Positions 56,843-64,000 of a stretch of 64,000 bases of DNA are shown one piece after another. Made by a program: the position numbers and the translations under genes. Position 1 is the stretch's first letter. Each line of letters begins with the position of its first letter. Below the pieces are notes generated by a model. It was not told the origin of the DNA, did not search any database, and saw only the letters and a program-made list of their open reading frames with translations. Location: positions 124,001 to 188,000 of the forward strand of contig NZ_CABVLM010000010.1 in the NCBI RefSeq assembly GCF_902498845.1. Reading direction: 5' to 3'. Source of the stretch: Pseudoalteromonas rhizosphaerae. Lineage in GTDB: Bacteria > Pseudomonadota > Gammaproteobacteria > Enterobacterales > Alteromonadaceae.

Positions 56843-57262
56843 TTAAGAGACAAAGCCATTTAATTTTAATGTCTTTTCAAATTCTACAGCTCTTTTTAAA
56901 TCATTAATTGATACTTCATAGAGATTGTCGGAATTAAAATTAAACTCAATTGTAAGGTTGGTAGTTCCTATATGCACACACGTTTTATAGCCAAAACATT
57001 CACATTGGGCATTATATTCAATCCATTTTTTTGTGCCATTTAATACTATTGGCGGTGGGCACCATTGTTTAGGTTCTTCATTATGGACTGTATGACAAAC
57101 GCCTAACCGTTCTAAATAATTTAACAACTGAGCTTCATTTTCTGCTGCAATAATAGCATTAAGTTCAAAACGGTCGTTATAGTGCCCACCTTTGGGACTT
57201 TTAATTTTAAAAATATTACACTTTTTAAGCTCAGTTTTAAACTCTTGAGAGTACATTGGCAT
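56843..57262 (-). CDS. Hypothetical protein
   Basis: A 139-residue soluble protein with several cysteines (GVCHTVH, QWCPPP, CECFGYKTCVH). No transmembrane segment. I do not recognise the family. The cysteine pattern could bind a metal, but this is only a suggestion. It is followed by a 200-base gap before the next minus-strand gene. Confidence 0.55.
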   Translation of the reverse strand: MPMYSQEFKTELKKCNIFKIKSPKGGHYNDRFELNAIIAAENEAQLLNYLERLGVCHTVHNEEPKQWCPPPIVLNGTKKWIEYNAQCECFGYKTCVHIGTTNLTIEFNFNSDNLYEVSINDLKRAVEFEKTLKLNGFVS

Positions 57263-57530
57263 CCCATTAACCCTATTATTTATGAAGAAATTTTAGATAA
57301 ATACAGCTCATAAAAAGTAGTTTCCCCACCTAGTTAAAAAGTGAAGGCTACATAAATGAAACTAACGAGCCTAAAAAATAACTCGTTTAAATTTATTTTA
57401 CTGCTGAACAACCATAATCAAATTAATCTTTTGATTCAATTTTTACTAGTTTCTCCTTGGTTCGTCATTATCGTAATTAAGGATTTTTATGGAGCTAAGA
57501 ACTCATTTTTTTATTTACGATTTTATGCAA
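57263..57530. other. Intergenic region with short overlapping frames
   Basis: AT-rich. Two plus-strand frames of about 60 codons (57356-57538 and 57489-57692) are hydrophobic/AT-driven and overlap the next minus-strand gene; I do not call them. No clear attC site follows the VOC gene here. Confidence 0.35.
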
Positions 57531-57908
57531 TTATTTGATAGCATTAAAGAAACCCCAATTGCTAGTGTCTACCTCATTAGTATCATCAAAGCATTCAGAT
57601 GTAATTTGAATCGTATTTCCATCAGAATCAAAGAACCTTGCTACATATCCACTTGGCTGACTCCAAACCATTTCAAATTTTACGCCAAGTGAAATAAGGC
57701 TATCGCAATAGGATAAAAAGTTAGTTTTTACTTCATAGCCGAAATAGCTCAATCCGGTAGGATTTCCGTGTGAATTTAATAGCCATATTCCGGCATTATC
57801 ATTTTCAGGAAAGGTTAGAACACAGTCCAGATCCTTAAATTTTAAAGTCTTATGATAAAAATTAAATAGTCGGTCATAATCATCTGTAAATAAATATACG
57901 TTAACCAT
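57531..57908 (-). CDS. VOC (glyoxalase/bleomycin-resistance) superfamily protein
   Basis: A 125-residue protein with the VOC fold signature: FTDDYDRLFNFYHKTLKF at the start, ALTF-like beta strands, LGVKFEMVWSQPSG, and RFFDSDGNTIQIT with the metal-ligand-type region near the end. Such proteins include lactoylglutathione lyases and antibiotic-binding proteins and are common integron cassette genes. The substrate is unknown. Confidence 0.82.
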   Translation of the reverse strand: MVNVYLFTDDYDRLFNFYHKTLKFKDLDCVLTFPENDNAGIWLLNSHGNPTGLSYFGYEVKTNFLSYCDSLISLGVKFEMVWSQPSGYVARFFDSDGNTIQITSECFDDTNEVDTSNWGFFNAIK

Positions 57909-57930
57909 GAGTAATCTCTGTTTTTTGTAA

Positions 57931-57973
57931 GCCCAACTCTGATTCTAAATTTATGTTTAAGACCTTGTTAGAC
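57931..57973 (-). repeat. Short attC-like site after the 126-residue membrane protein gene
   Basis: On the minus strand GTCTAAC (overlapping the gene's stop) and, 30 bases on, GTTGGGC fit the RYYYAAC / GTTRRRY pair that ends integron attC sites. The inner arms are only weakly complementary and the site is shorter than normal, so it is probably a decayed attC. Confidence 0.45.
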
Positions 57974-58348
57974 ATTATTACAACTTAACCATATTTTATA
58001 ATACAGCAAGGCAATACTAGCCTCCGTAATAACTGCCAGTAAAATACCTATACCAGCAAATCCACGTAAATATTCAACACTACCAAGAAAAGCCAATGCA
58101 AACATAGAAACGGAAAGACTCAAACATATAGCCTGCCTAGATTCTGAATGCTCAGCATTTCGGCCAAACCAACTAAACACAGATATTCCGAGAAATAACA
58201 TTGCAGCCCTTCTACCGATAAAGAAAGCAGAGTTATTTTCATCAATATTAAACAACATAAATAATACTTCCGGAATAAGTATAAGAACCAAACACAAAGT
58301 GAATGCAATAGCTGCTGTAATTATGCTAACTACTTTAAATTTAATCAT
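57968..58348 (-). CDS. Hypothetical four-helix membrane protein
   Basis: A 126-residue protein with four hydrophobic segments (about residues 8-32, 43-62, 75-92, 97-118) and a FIGRRAAMLFLG segment between the first two. A good ribosome site (GGGGGAG) precedes ATG 58348. No function can be assigned. The stop overlaps an attC-like core, supporting a cassette origin. Confidence 0.65.
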   Translation of the reverse strand: MIKFKVVSIITAAIAFTLCLVLILIPEVLFMLFNIDENNSAFFIGRRAAMLFLGISVFSWFGRNAEHSESRQAICLSLSVSMFALAFLGSVEYLRGFAGIGILLAVITEASIALLYYKIWLSCNNV

Positions 58349-58510
58349 ACTCCCCCTTGAATGCCAAACAAGGCTGTAGAGTAACTCCTACAGCCAAATT
58401 CAATTAAAAAATCGAGCTTCTGAATTAACTCTAAGCGTTTTTAAAGCATTAGGTAATGCATTTTGGAACCCATAAAACAAGCTGTTATTCTTAGAAAATA
58501 GTAATTCTAC

Positions 58511-58638
58511 AGCCTCAACACCTTGTTAAGGTGTGAGGCACGCAATACCAAAGCGTCTGCATACCACCTTAACCACTAAACCGAACGCATAGTAAAAATG
58601 CCACGCGTGCAGAATAGCTCTTGAACAATTTGTTATGT
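58511..58638 (-). repeat. VCR-like integron attC site
   Basis: On the minus strand this 128-base segment starts with CATAACAAATTGTTCAAGAG, then CACGCGTGGCATTTTTA, and ends with CACACCTTAACAAGGTGTTG. This is the layout of Vibrio-type attC (VCR) sites: about 125 bases, imperfect dyad symmetry (for example GCACGCGTGG against GCACGCAATACC), and a TTAACAAGG end. It begins 8 bases after the preceding gene's stop. The final core GTTGAGG deviates from GTTRRRY at one base. Confidence 0.72.
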
Positions 58639-58645
58639 TGAAATA

Positions 58646-59101
58646 CTAAGTAACACGCTCACAACTATCTAGCATCTTAACTGGTAATTGATTTTCAACT
58701 AGAAAATTGTAAAAGCGTAGATCTTCAATTAAATCAGGAGAAGCGAATTCAAAATCTTGATAAGTCTGATTTTTAAAACGAAACCTTACTATATGTTCAA
58801 ACCTTTTCGCTTGTACATATAAAATTTCACTGATCTCGGTAATACTTATACGTGCACCCAATACAATCAAAACATCGCCATCAATCGCAACGGCCACTGA
58901 CTTTTTTGGCTTTGACATAACGTATTCACTTATCAAGGATAATGCACAAAACAAGGCGATATATCCAAGTTGCGTTAAAAATGCGGCTTTTGAGATTTCA
59001 ACAAGATAGTAAGCAAACATGCCACAAAATAACGTTCTAGTGACAAAACTATGAAACAGCTTAACACTAGCTAACTTGTTTTGTTTTAATAAAATTCTCA
59101 T
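58646..59101 (-). CDS. Hypothetical membrane protein in an integron-type cassette
   Basis: About 151 residues with two transmembrane helices (about 20-62) and a C-terminal cytoplasmic domain of the kind that ends in short beta strands. ATG 59101 has a strong ribosome site (AAAGGGAG); the frame could begin at 59116 but with no such signal. Gene plus the attC at 58511-58638 form a textbook cassette: one promoterless ORF followed within 10 bases by attC. Function unknown. Confidence 0.65.
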   Translation of the reverse strand: MRILLKQNKLASVKLFHSFVTRTLFCGMFAYYLVEISKAAFLTQLGYIALFCALSLISEYVMSKPKKSVAVAIDGDVLIVLGARISITEISEILYVQAKRFEHIVRFRFKNQTYQDFEFASPDLIEDLRFYNFLVENQLPVKMLDSCERVT

Positions 59102-59155
59102 AACTCCCTTTCCCAAAATAGTATTTCAAACATATAAATATTAGAATATTTATTG

Positions 59156-59210
59156 ACACCAATCGTGATTACTTAACGCAATGGTATCTGCACGTTTTAT
59201 GAATTGGTGT
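59156..59210. repeat. 8-bp inverted repeat between two cassette-like genes
   Basis: ACACCAAT at 59156-59163 and ATTGGTGT at 59203-59210 are exact inverted copies with 39 bases between. It could be a reduced attC-like structure or a hairpin, but it lacks the normal attC cores. Confidence 0.4.
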
Positions 59211-59260
59211 TACGTTTAGAGTTTATTGTGCTTATACTAAAACATACATACCAGAAAAAA

Positions 59261-59671
59261 TTATGCTGATTTTTTCAACCATAAAAGGTGAAGAAGGATA
59301 TGGATAACACTAAAAAATAGCGGACCTCCAATTATAAATAATTTATACCAGCTTAAACTTAAGCTAACAATTTCTCCTTGATAATTGCAGCTCAACCAAT
59401 ACACATAGAGCAAAGAAGCTACACCTAAAATTAGAAATATTAATCTTTTTTTTAGCGCTATATTCAACCCCCAACTTAAAGAAGTTAGAGCTAGATACCC
59501 CAAAAGCCCCCCAACCAATGGTAACAACCATTGCAAAGTAAAACTAAGTGGTACAAAAAAAATAGTTACAATACTTGTTAGGAAATAAAGTCCACCAATA
59601 ATCATTAGAAAGGTAGTTGGCAACCAAGCGAACACTATTGTTAATCCAATGAGTAGATTTCTTAGGAACAT
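59261..59671 (-). CDS. Hypothetical membrane protein
   Basis: A 136-residue protein with four hydrophobic segments and a lysine-rich C-terminus (LWLKKSA). No motif or family recognised. Same strand and spacing as the neighbouring cassette-like genes. Confidence 0.6.
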   Translation of the reverse strand: MFLRNLLIGLTIVFAWLPTTFLMIIGGLYFLTSIVTIFFVPLSFTLQWLLPLVGGLLGYLALTSLSWGLNIALKKRLIFLILGVASLLYVYWLSCNYQGEIVSLSLSWYKLFIIGGPLFFSVIHILLHLLWLKKSA

Positions 59672-59679
59672 ATTTTAAC

Positions 59680-59737
59680 AGCCCAGTATGTTTATAATTT
59701 TGCATTGCGAGGATAATCTTGATGTAATTGTTAGCCA
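59680..59737 (-). repeat. Partial attC-like sequence
   Basis: On the minus strand GGCTAACAATT...ATCAAGATT...CCTCGCAATGC resembles the first half of the VCR-like site at 58511-58638 (TAACAA...TCAAGA...GCACGC), but a matching second half is not found before the next gene. It lies beside AGCTAAT-ttt-ATTAGCT (59737-59753). Likely a truncated attC. Confidence 0.4.
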
Positions 59738-59841
59738 GCTAATTTTATTAGCTAGAACGCGAATAAAATTATCTAACGTGCTATCTGGTCTCAATTAATC
59801 ACAACAATAAGCATCGCTAAGGAAATTCATTAAGAGGATTA

Positions 59842-60315
59842 TTATATTTTTTGCGCTATAAAATGGGGGACGTCAATTCTATCACCACCATTTATAAAGT
59901 GAGAGTCAAAAGCGTATGCCATTTTTTCCAAAGGCGCATCATAATAACCCTTAGTGTGGATTTCTGTTATGTAACGTTCCATAAAGGGAATTGCGCCTAG
60001 AATCTCCCACTGCGCAACATGAACAAGTTCATGAAAATGCAAACGTAAATCAGATGCTGAATGAGGAAGAACGTAGTAAGTGTTTTTATATGTAATTCCA
60101 CTTACATCCATATCGATGAAGTCACCTAATCCAAGGTGTCGTAACTCTGGAAAATGAGGCTTTGGGATTTCATCAATAATTACAAAATACGCATGTTGTA
60201 AAAACTCCAAAGAATAAAATCCTTTAAACTCGTCAAAAAATTTAGAGCAAGTTACCCTTTGCTCTTGGTGTTTAAGGTTTGTCTGCTCAATCCATTGTTC
60301 AATTTGCTGTAACAT
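59842..60315 (-). CDS. Hypothetical zincin-like protein with HELVH motif
   Basis: About 157 residues from ATG 60315 (MLQQIEQW; the frame extends to 60333). LHFHELVHVAQWEILG near residue 105 fits the HExxH zinc-binding motif of metallopeptidases, and a downstream acidic/aromatic stretch (KMAYAFDSHF) could give a third ligand. No signal peptide. The family is not one I can name. Possibly a cassette gene, since truncated attC-like sequence follows. Confidence 0.65.
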   Translation of the reverse strand: MLQQIEQWIEQTNLKHQEQRVTCSKFFDEFKGFYSLEFLQHAYFVIIDEIPKPHFPELRHLGLGDFIDMDVSGITYKNTYYVLPHSASDLRLHFHELVHVAQWEILGAIPFMERYITEIHTKGYYDAPLEKMAYAFDSHFINGGDRIDVPHFIAQKI

Positions 60316-60333
60316 CCCATATTCCATAAACAT

Positions 60334-60579
60334 ATCACGAGTTCAGATAGTTACTCGCTATTTAAGGTTCTTCACAAACAATAGCCTAGTTCCTATTTTG
60401 ATTCAATCGCTTACTCCAATTTCATGTGAAATATAAAAAGACTTGGTGTTGTTTTAATTGGCAATTTGGAAGATATCACAGGTCTTTGAGTGGCTTATTT
60501 GGAGAGGTTGGAGCTTACTGTTCCCTGCTACTACTTCTAGGCACATGACTAAGTAAGTACAATAACCATTGAAGTATTT
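60334..60579. other. Intergenic region with second copy of the 29-bp repeat
   Basis: Bases 60381-60409 match 55118-55146 at 27 of 29 positions. The sequence beyond (to about 60540) continues in a style similar to the first copy for a short distance. No gene. The left inverted repeat of the following IS is not visible here. Confidence 0.5.
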
Positions 60580-60864
60580 ATGACAACAAAGAAATCACGT
60601 AAAACTCATACGACTGAATTTAAACAAGAAGCCGTTCTGTTAGCTGCAAAAATCGGTGTTGCTGCCACTGCTAGAGATTTAGACATTCATGAGTCGCAAA
60701 TCTACGATTGGCGCAATAAGCTGCAACAAAAGAAAAGGGCGAACCAACCTGAGGCCAAAATAGCTGCTGAACTAGCCAAACTAAAAGGTCAAATATCTGA
60801 GCAATCGGAGGACTTAGCCATATTAAAAAAGGCGACTTCCTACTCTGCGAAGAATCAAAAATAA
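60580..60864 (+). CDS. IS3-family transposase OrfA
   Basis: A 94-residue protein with the HTH of IS3-type OrfA: RKTHTTEFKQEAVLLAAKIGVAATARDLDIHESQIYDWRNKLQ, followed by a leucine-zipper-like helix (AKLKGQISEQSEDLAILKKATSYSAKNQK). It appears intact. It would normally be followed by a programmed frameshift into OrfB, but OrfB here is broken. Confidence 0.88.
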   Translation: MTTKKSRKTHTTEFKQEAVLLAAKIGVAATARDLDIHESQIYDWRNKLQQKKRANQPEAKIAAELAKLKGQISEQSEDLAILKKATSYSAKNQK

Positions 60865-61633
60865 AGCGGTTCAAATTCATGCGAGCGCACCAAGCAAAAT
60901 TTAAGGTGACGCGTGTATGGCTTTGGTGCTCAAAGTGTCGCGAAGTGGATTTTATCATTGGCTTAAATTCGGTGAGGTGGTGAGTAAGAGAGCATGGCAA
61001 CAACAGCTGCGAGATGAGCAAATACAACAGATTTTTGTTGATTCAAAGCCGGGTTATGGTGCTACTCGCATCCAAGTTGAATTGGAAGATAATCAGCAAA
61101 CTGCATGTATCAAAACTATCAGCGACAGCATGAAACGCCAAGGCTTAGCTGCCACGGCAACAAATCAGAAGTGGATAACGGACATTACCTATTTATGGAC
61201 CAGCGAAGGCTGGCTTTATTTAGCCGTTATTATCGACCTGTTTTCAAGAGCGGTAATGGTTCCAACATGAAAGCAGAGCTCGTGTCTGATGTGTTAAAAA
61301 ATGGCTATTTTCCGTAGAGGCCGACCAAAAGATGTTATCGTTCATAGTGACCGAGGTAGTCAATATTGCTCTGGAGACTTCCGTAATCTGCTGCAAAACC
61401 ATGGATTAAAGCAAAGCATGAGCCGAAAAGGAAATTGTTGGGACAACGCCTGTGCAGAGAGTTTCTTCCATTCATTGAAAGTCGAAGCGATCCATGGCGA
61501 GCCAATTATGGATAGTAAAACAATGCGTGAAGCAGTATTTGAATACATTGAAATTGATTACAACAAAACAAGAAGCCATAGCGCTAATGGCTATCTCAGC
61601 CCTGAAGCATTTGAACTAAGTAACATAGCTTAG
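60865..61633 (+). pseudogene. Broken IS3-family transposase OrfB
   Basis: The DDE integrase is spread over several frames: [15 protein letters not shown] in one frame up to about 60916, [16 protein letters not shown] to [25 protein letters not shown] in 60917-61270, and [12 protein letters not shown] to [16 protein letters not shown] in 61301-61633. A frameshift near 60915 and damage around 61255-61310 (a loss plus another shift) inactivate it. The catalytic D, D and E residues remain. Confidence 0.85.
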
Positions 61634-61723
61634 TGCTGTGTCCAGTTTTAGTGCTGAGGATCATTATGAGTCACCGATACCAATTAGTTAATTTTATAGT
61701 AGTTAACATAAATGCATAGTAAG

Positions 61724-62053
61724 TTAGTCATCCGTCCTTGTTACTCTTACTCCATCAACAACCATTGACCACTGACCATCACTAAAAAATGGTGGTTGCG
61801 AAACCTCAAAAGTTGTATTCATTATAAGCATATCAACTAAGAAATTATCGCCATCAAACTGATCTATAGATGATGAAATAGAAGTTCCACCTCGTTGATA
61901 GTCAAAAGTTCCATCTGGGAGTATTTCTATATACATACCAGGACCTTGCCAATAACCTATATACGCAAACTTATCTGAGGGTATTGGCTTACTGCAAGCA
62001 CTCAGTGCCAACATAATAAATAAAGTGATAACTATTTTTTTCATCAGTTTCAT
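61724..62053 (-). CDS. Small hypothetical lipoprotein
   Basis: A 109-residue protein with a signal peptide and lipobox (LALSAC-S near residue 20). The mature part is about 90 residues, with a WQGPGMYIEILPDGTFDYQRG segment typical of small lipocalin-like or beta-rich lipoproteins. The start may be three codons later (MKKIVIT). Function unknown. Confidence 0.65.
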   Translation of the reverse strand: MKLMKKIVITLFIMLALSACSKPIPSDKFAYIGYWQGPGMYIEILPDGTFDYQRGGTSISSSIDQFDGDNFLVDMLIMNTTFEVSQPPFFSDGQWSMVVDGVRVTRTDD

Positions 62054-62598
62054 TGAGACTTCGCTAAATTAGGTGATTCAGTGTAGCAATAAACACCTCA
62101 CACTTACTACTTTTGCATAGATAAATTAATACTAATCATAGTAATAGCGTATCTATTAGATTGGTGAGTGACTTTATTACACACTAAACCATAACGTGTC
62201 TTTTTTACTGCAAGCGTCACCACAACATTCGCTAAAAAACCAAGTAATAAATGCTTAGTATGTTGTTTGAAGCATAAGTTGATATAAGCGTATTCGGATT
62301 CATTGGGATACAGCTAATCGAAGCAACTATATGTGAAATAGTATTTAAGCCTAAATTAGCATAAATTTACTAGCTTACTCAACCACATGAGGCCTCCTTA
62401 ATTAAAAAGCTCAGTGAAGATGAAAGACTGCGAACTCCTTCGCCATGGATTAAGTCCTGCTCAGATCACTCAATTGAATTTGGTGCCAAACGACTATTTT
62501 CATTGATCCCAAAAATAACAAAACCAGCGACTAGCGAGGCTTTGGATTCAAAGGTATTTACTTATGCCTTGGTTGAGAATTACCGCTAATCGCATATA
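62054..62598. other. Intergenic region with a possible gene fragment
   Basis: About 545 bases without a complete gene. A plus frame from 62374 to the stop at 62587-62589 (71 codons, no ATG) reads HEASLIKKLSEDERLRTPSPW..., with protein-like composition. It may be the tail of a lost gene brought by a rearrangement, but I do not recognise it. Confidence 0.35.
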
Positions 62599-63162
62599 TC
62601 AAAATGAGCGAAATAACACACAAACTGCATTATTTACTGCCCCAACATCTATACTAGACAATGACTTACCTTCAAAGGCAACTTGAACAGCGACTTCTGC
62701 AACTGCGCCTACTAATCCTGCAATAAGGAAATTCATAAACTTACCAGATGGATCGCTATGGTTAATTGGATCATTCCCAACATAAGCATAGAAATTCATC
62801 TGATCTTCATAACCCACAGGGTCAGTTTGTAAGAATCGCCCTAGTTCAGGGTGATAAACGCGTGCTTTGTAATGGTAAAGCTTAGTACCAGGGATTAAGA
62901 TTTGCCCTGTATATCTAAAACGCGATGAGCTTGTATTAATTGGTTCACCAAATGGGCCATATTTATGCGTAGCGGCAATTGACCCTAAGCCATTCGTTTC
63001 ACTAATAATCGAACCACGTTCATCTGCATGTAAATAGCGCTTGCTCCCTGTGCCAGTACCTTCGTACCAAACCAGCGGGTCATCTTCACCGATGCCATGA
63101 ACATAACAACGTAATAGGCTACCACTGCTGTTGTACTCAGCAACCAACTCGTTTGCATCCTA
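62599..63162 (-). pseudogene. RHS repeat-associated core domain, truncated
   Basis: The minus-strand frame is open from 63162 (reading [13 protein letters not shown], then a long RHS core) to 62599, about 187 codons. It contains [68 protein letters not shown] and DPSGK, the conserved end of RHS shells, followed by about 45 residues of variable tip ([19 protein letters not shown]...). The large 5' part and any signal are missing, so it is a remnant or orphan tip, not a working toxin-delivery protein. Confidence 0.85.
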
Positions 63163-63373
63163 TAAGAAGGTTGTTTTAGTTCTAGATAGGAAAATAAAGT
63201 GATGAAATTTAGCGCATTAGATCATAAATTATAATTCTTTACAAAGTATGATCCCCCCTACGCTAACAACCGGTAAAGCGAATTTACTAAGCTGGTAATT
63301 TTCTATATGGTATCTACTTCTCGCATGCGCTGCTTTTTAACAGTGGCTGTAAATAATAAATAAGGGAAATAAA

Positions 63374-64000
63374 ATGCTTAACTGGTTTAAAAAAACCACT
63401 TTGCTATGCGTTGCAAGCTCTGCAAGTATAGCCATAGGGGCAACAACCCCCACGACTTCAAACTACGACTCACAAGCCTTGTTTGCTCCACTATCATTAC
63501 CCAATTAAGTAAATGCAATGCGCAGCGGCGCAGGAAAGCCTGGTCCGCTTTTTTGGCAAAAAAAAGTCGATTACTCCCTTAAGGCCTCAATAGATACCGA
63601 ACAAGATATTTTAAGTAGCAAAGAAACCATCACTTATACCAATAACAGCCCTGATGATTTAACCCGTTTGTGGGTGCAACTTGATCAAAATATGTATCGC
63701 AAAGACTCGCGAAGCTCTATCGCCTCGCAGTGGCGTAGCTCTCATTTTACTGATGGTTACCAGTTTGACAAAGTAACCGTGATTATAAATAACAAACATT
63801 ACGATGCCGATTTTTTAATTGACGATACACGAATGCGTATCGATTTAAAAAACCCTCTAGCTGCTCAAGGCGGTAAATTACAACTGCAAATTGATTACAG
63901 CTATAAAGTACCCGGGACATGGGGCGGTCGTACTGCGGTCACACCTTCTAAAAATGGCAAAATTTTTGAAATTGCACAGTGGTTCCCACGTATGGCAGTT
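63374..64000 (+). pseudogene. M1-type (gluzincin) metallopeptidase gene with in-frame stop at codon 45
   Basis: ATG 63374 with a good ribosome site (AAGGGA) opens a signal peptide (MLNWFKKTTLLCVASSASIAIG) but TAA at 63506-63508 ends it after 44 residues. The same frame continues without further damage to the window edge, with VDYSLKASIDTEQDILSSKETITYTNNSPDDLTRLWVQLDQNMY and APGTWGGR-like segments of bacterial M1 peptidases. An ATG at 63518 could restart translation but would lack the signal. It may be a true nonsense mutation or a sequencing error; the likely original codon is CAA (Gln). Confidence 0.75.

Noticed and set aside
57356..57692. Two overlapping plus-strand ORFs of 60-67 codons
   Set aside because: They overlap the convincing VOC-family gene on the other strand or lie in AT-rich DNA; composition is typical of random AT-rich frames.
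60580..61633. An active IS3 element
   Set aside because: OrfA is intact, but OrfB is disrupted by at least two frame changes, and I could not find a matching left inverted repeat.
1..64000. CRISPR arrays, rRNA or tRNA genes
   Set aside because: I saw no series of regularly spaced direct repeats and no cloverleaf-like or rRNA-like sequence. The island enters a protein-coding gene and not a tRNA gene.

Overview
The window looks like the chromosome of a marine gammaproteobacterium of the Alteromonadales, most likely Pseudoalteromonas or a close relative. The evidence is the cbb3 oxidase cluster followed by an FNR-type regulator, uspE and ttcA; an Entner-Doudoroff operon with LacI regulators and shared palindromic operators; large TonB-dependent receptors; and moderate-to-low GC. 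This is inferred from gene content and order, not from a database search.

Layout. 1-2339: N-terminal part of a TonB-dependent receptor, running off the left edge. 3163-11053: a small lipoprotein, then ccoNOQP, fixH, ccoI, ccoS and a TauE/SafE-like membrane protein, i.e. a high-affinity oxidase with its copper-dependent assembly factors. 11095-12848: fnr and uspE. 12923-30359: ttcA (tRNA 2-thiocytidine synthetase), split by a 16.5 kb integrative island. 30428-44712: housekeeping and miscellaneous genes (secDF, alcohol dehydrogenase, Atm1-like ABC exporter, M13 peptidase, YebC-family protein, LRR-kinase, lipoprotein, sterol-desaturase-like protein). 44994-52393: glucose/Entner-Doudoroff locus (gap, eda, edd, LacI, glk, second LacI) with three copies of one 14-bp palindrome. 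52618-54371: TRIC-like channel and CPBP protease. 54.4-60.4 kb: small genes nearly all on the minus strand, several ending in integron attC-like sequence, with one clear long VCR-like attC; this looks like a decayed chromosomal integron cassette array. 60.5-64 kb: a broken IS3-type element, a lipoprotein, a truncated RHS gene and an M1-type metallopeptidase gene with an in-frame stop.

The most notable element is the island at about 13067-29591. It carries four consecutive recombination genes (three large tyrosine-recombinase-like proteins and a small HTH/coiled-coil protein), the arrangement known from GInt islands and reminiscent of Tn554. Its ends are imperfect inverted repeats sitting exactly in the codons of the TtcA PP-loop (Ser-Gly-Gly-Lys-Asp-Ser), so the host ttcA is inactivated. 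The cargo includes a complete, diverged ttcA with its own promoter-like sequence and differently coded PP-loop, which should restore the lost tRNA modification and may not be a target for the recombinases. The other cargo is defence-like: an HNH protein, a 1514-residue STAND NTPase with an N-terminal restriction-nuclease-like domain (Avs-like), and an ATPase/HNH pair like Septu (PtuAB). The rescue gene sits between the two defence loci. The host ttcA promoter now points into the recombinase operon.
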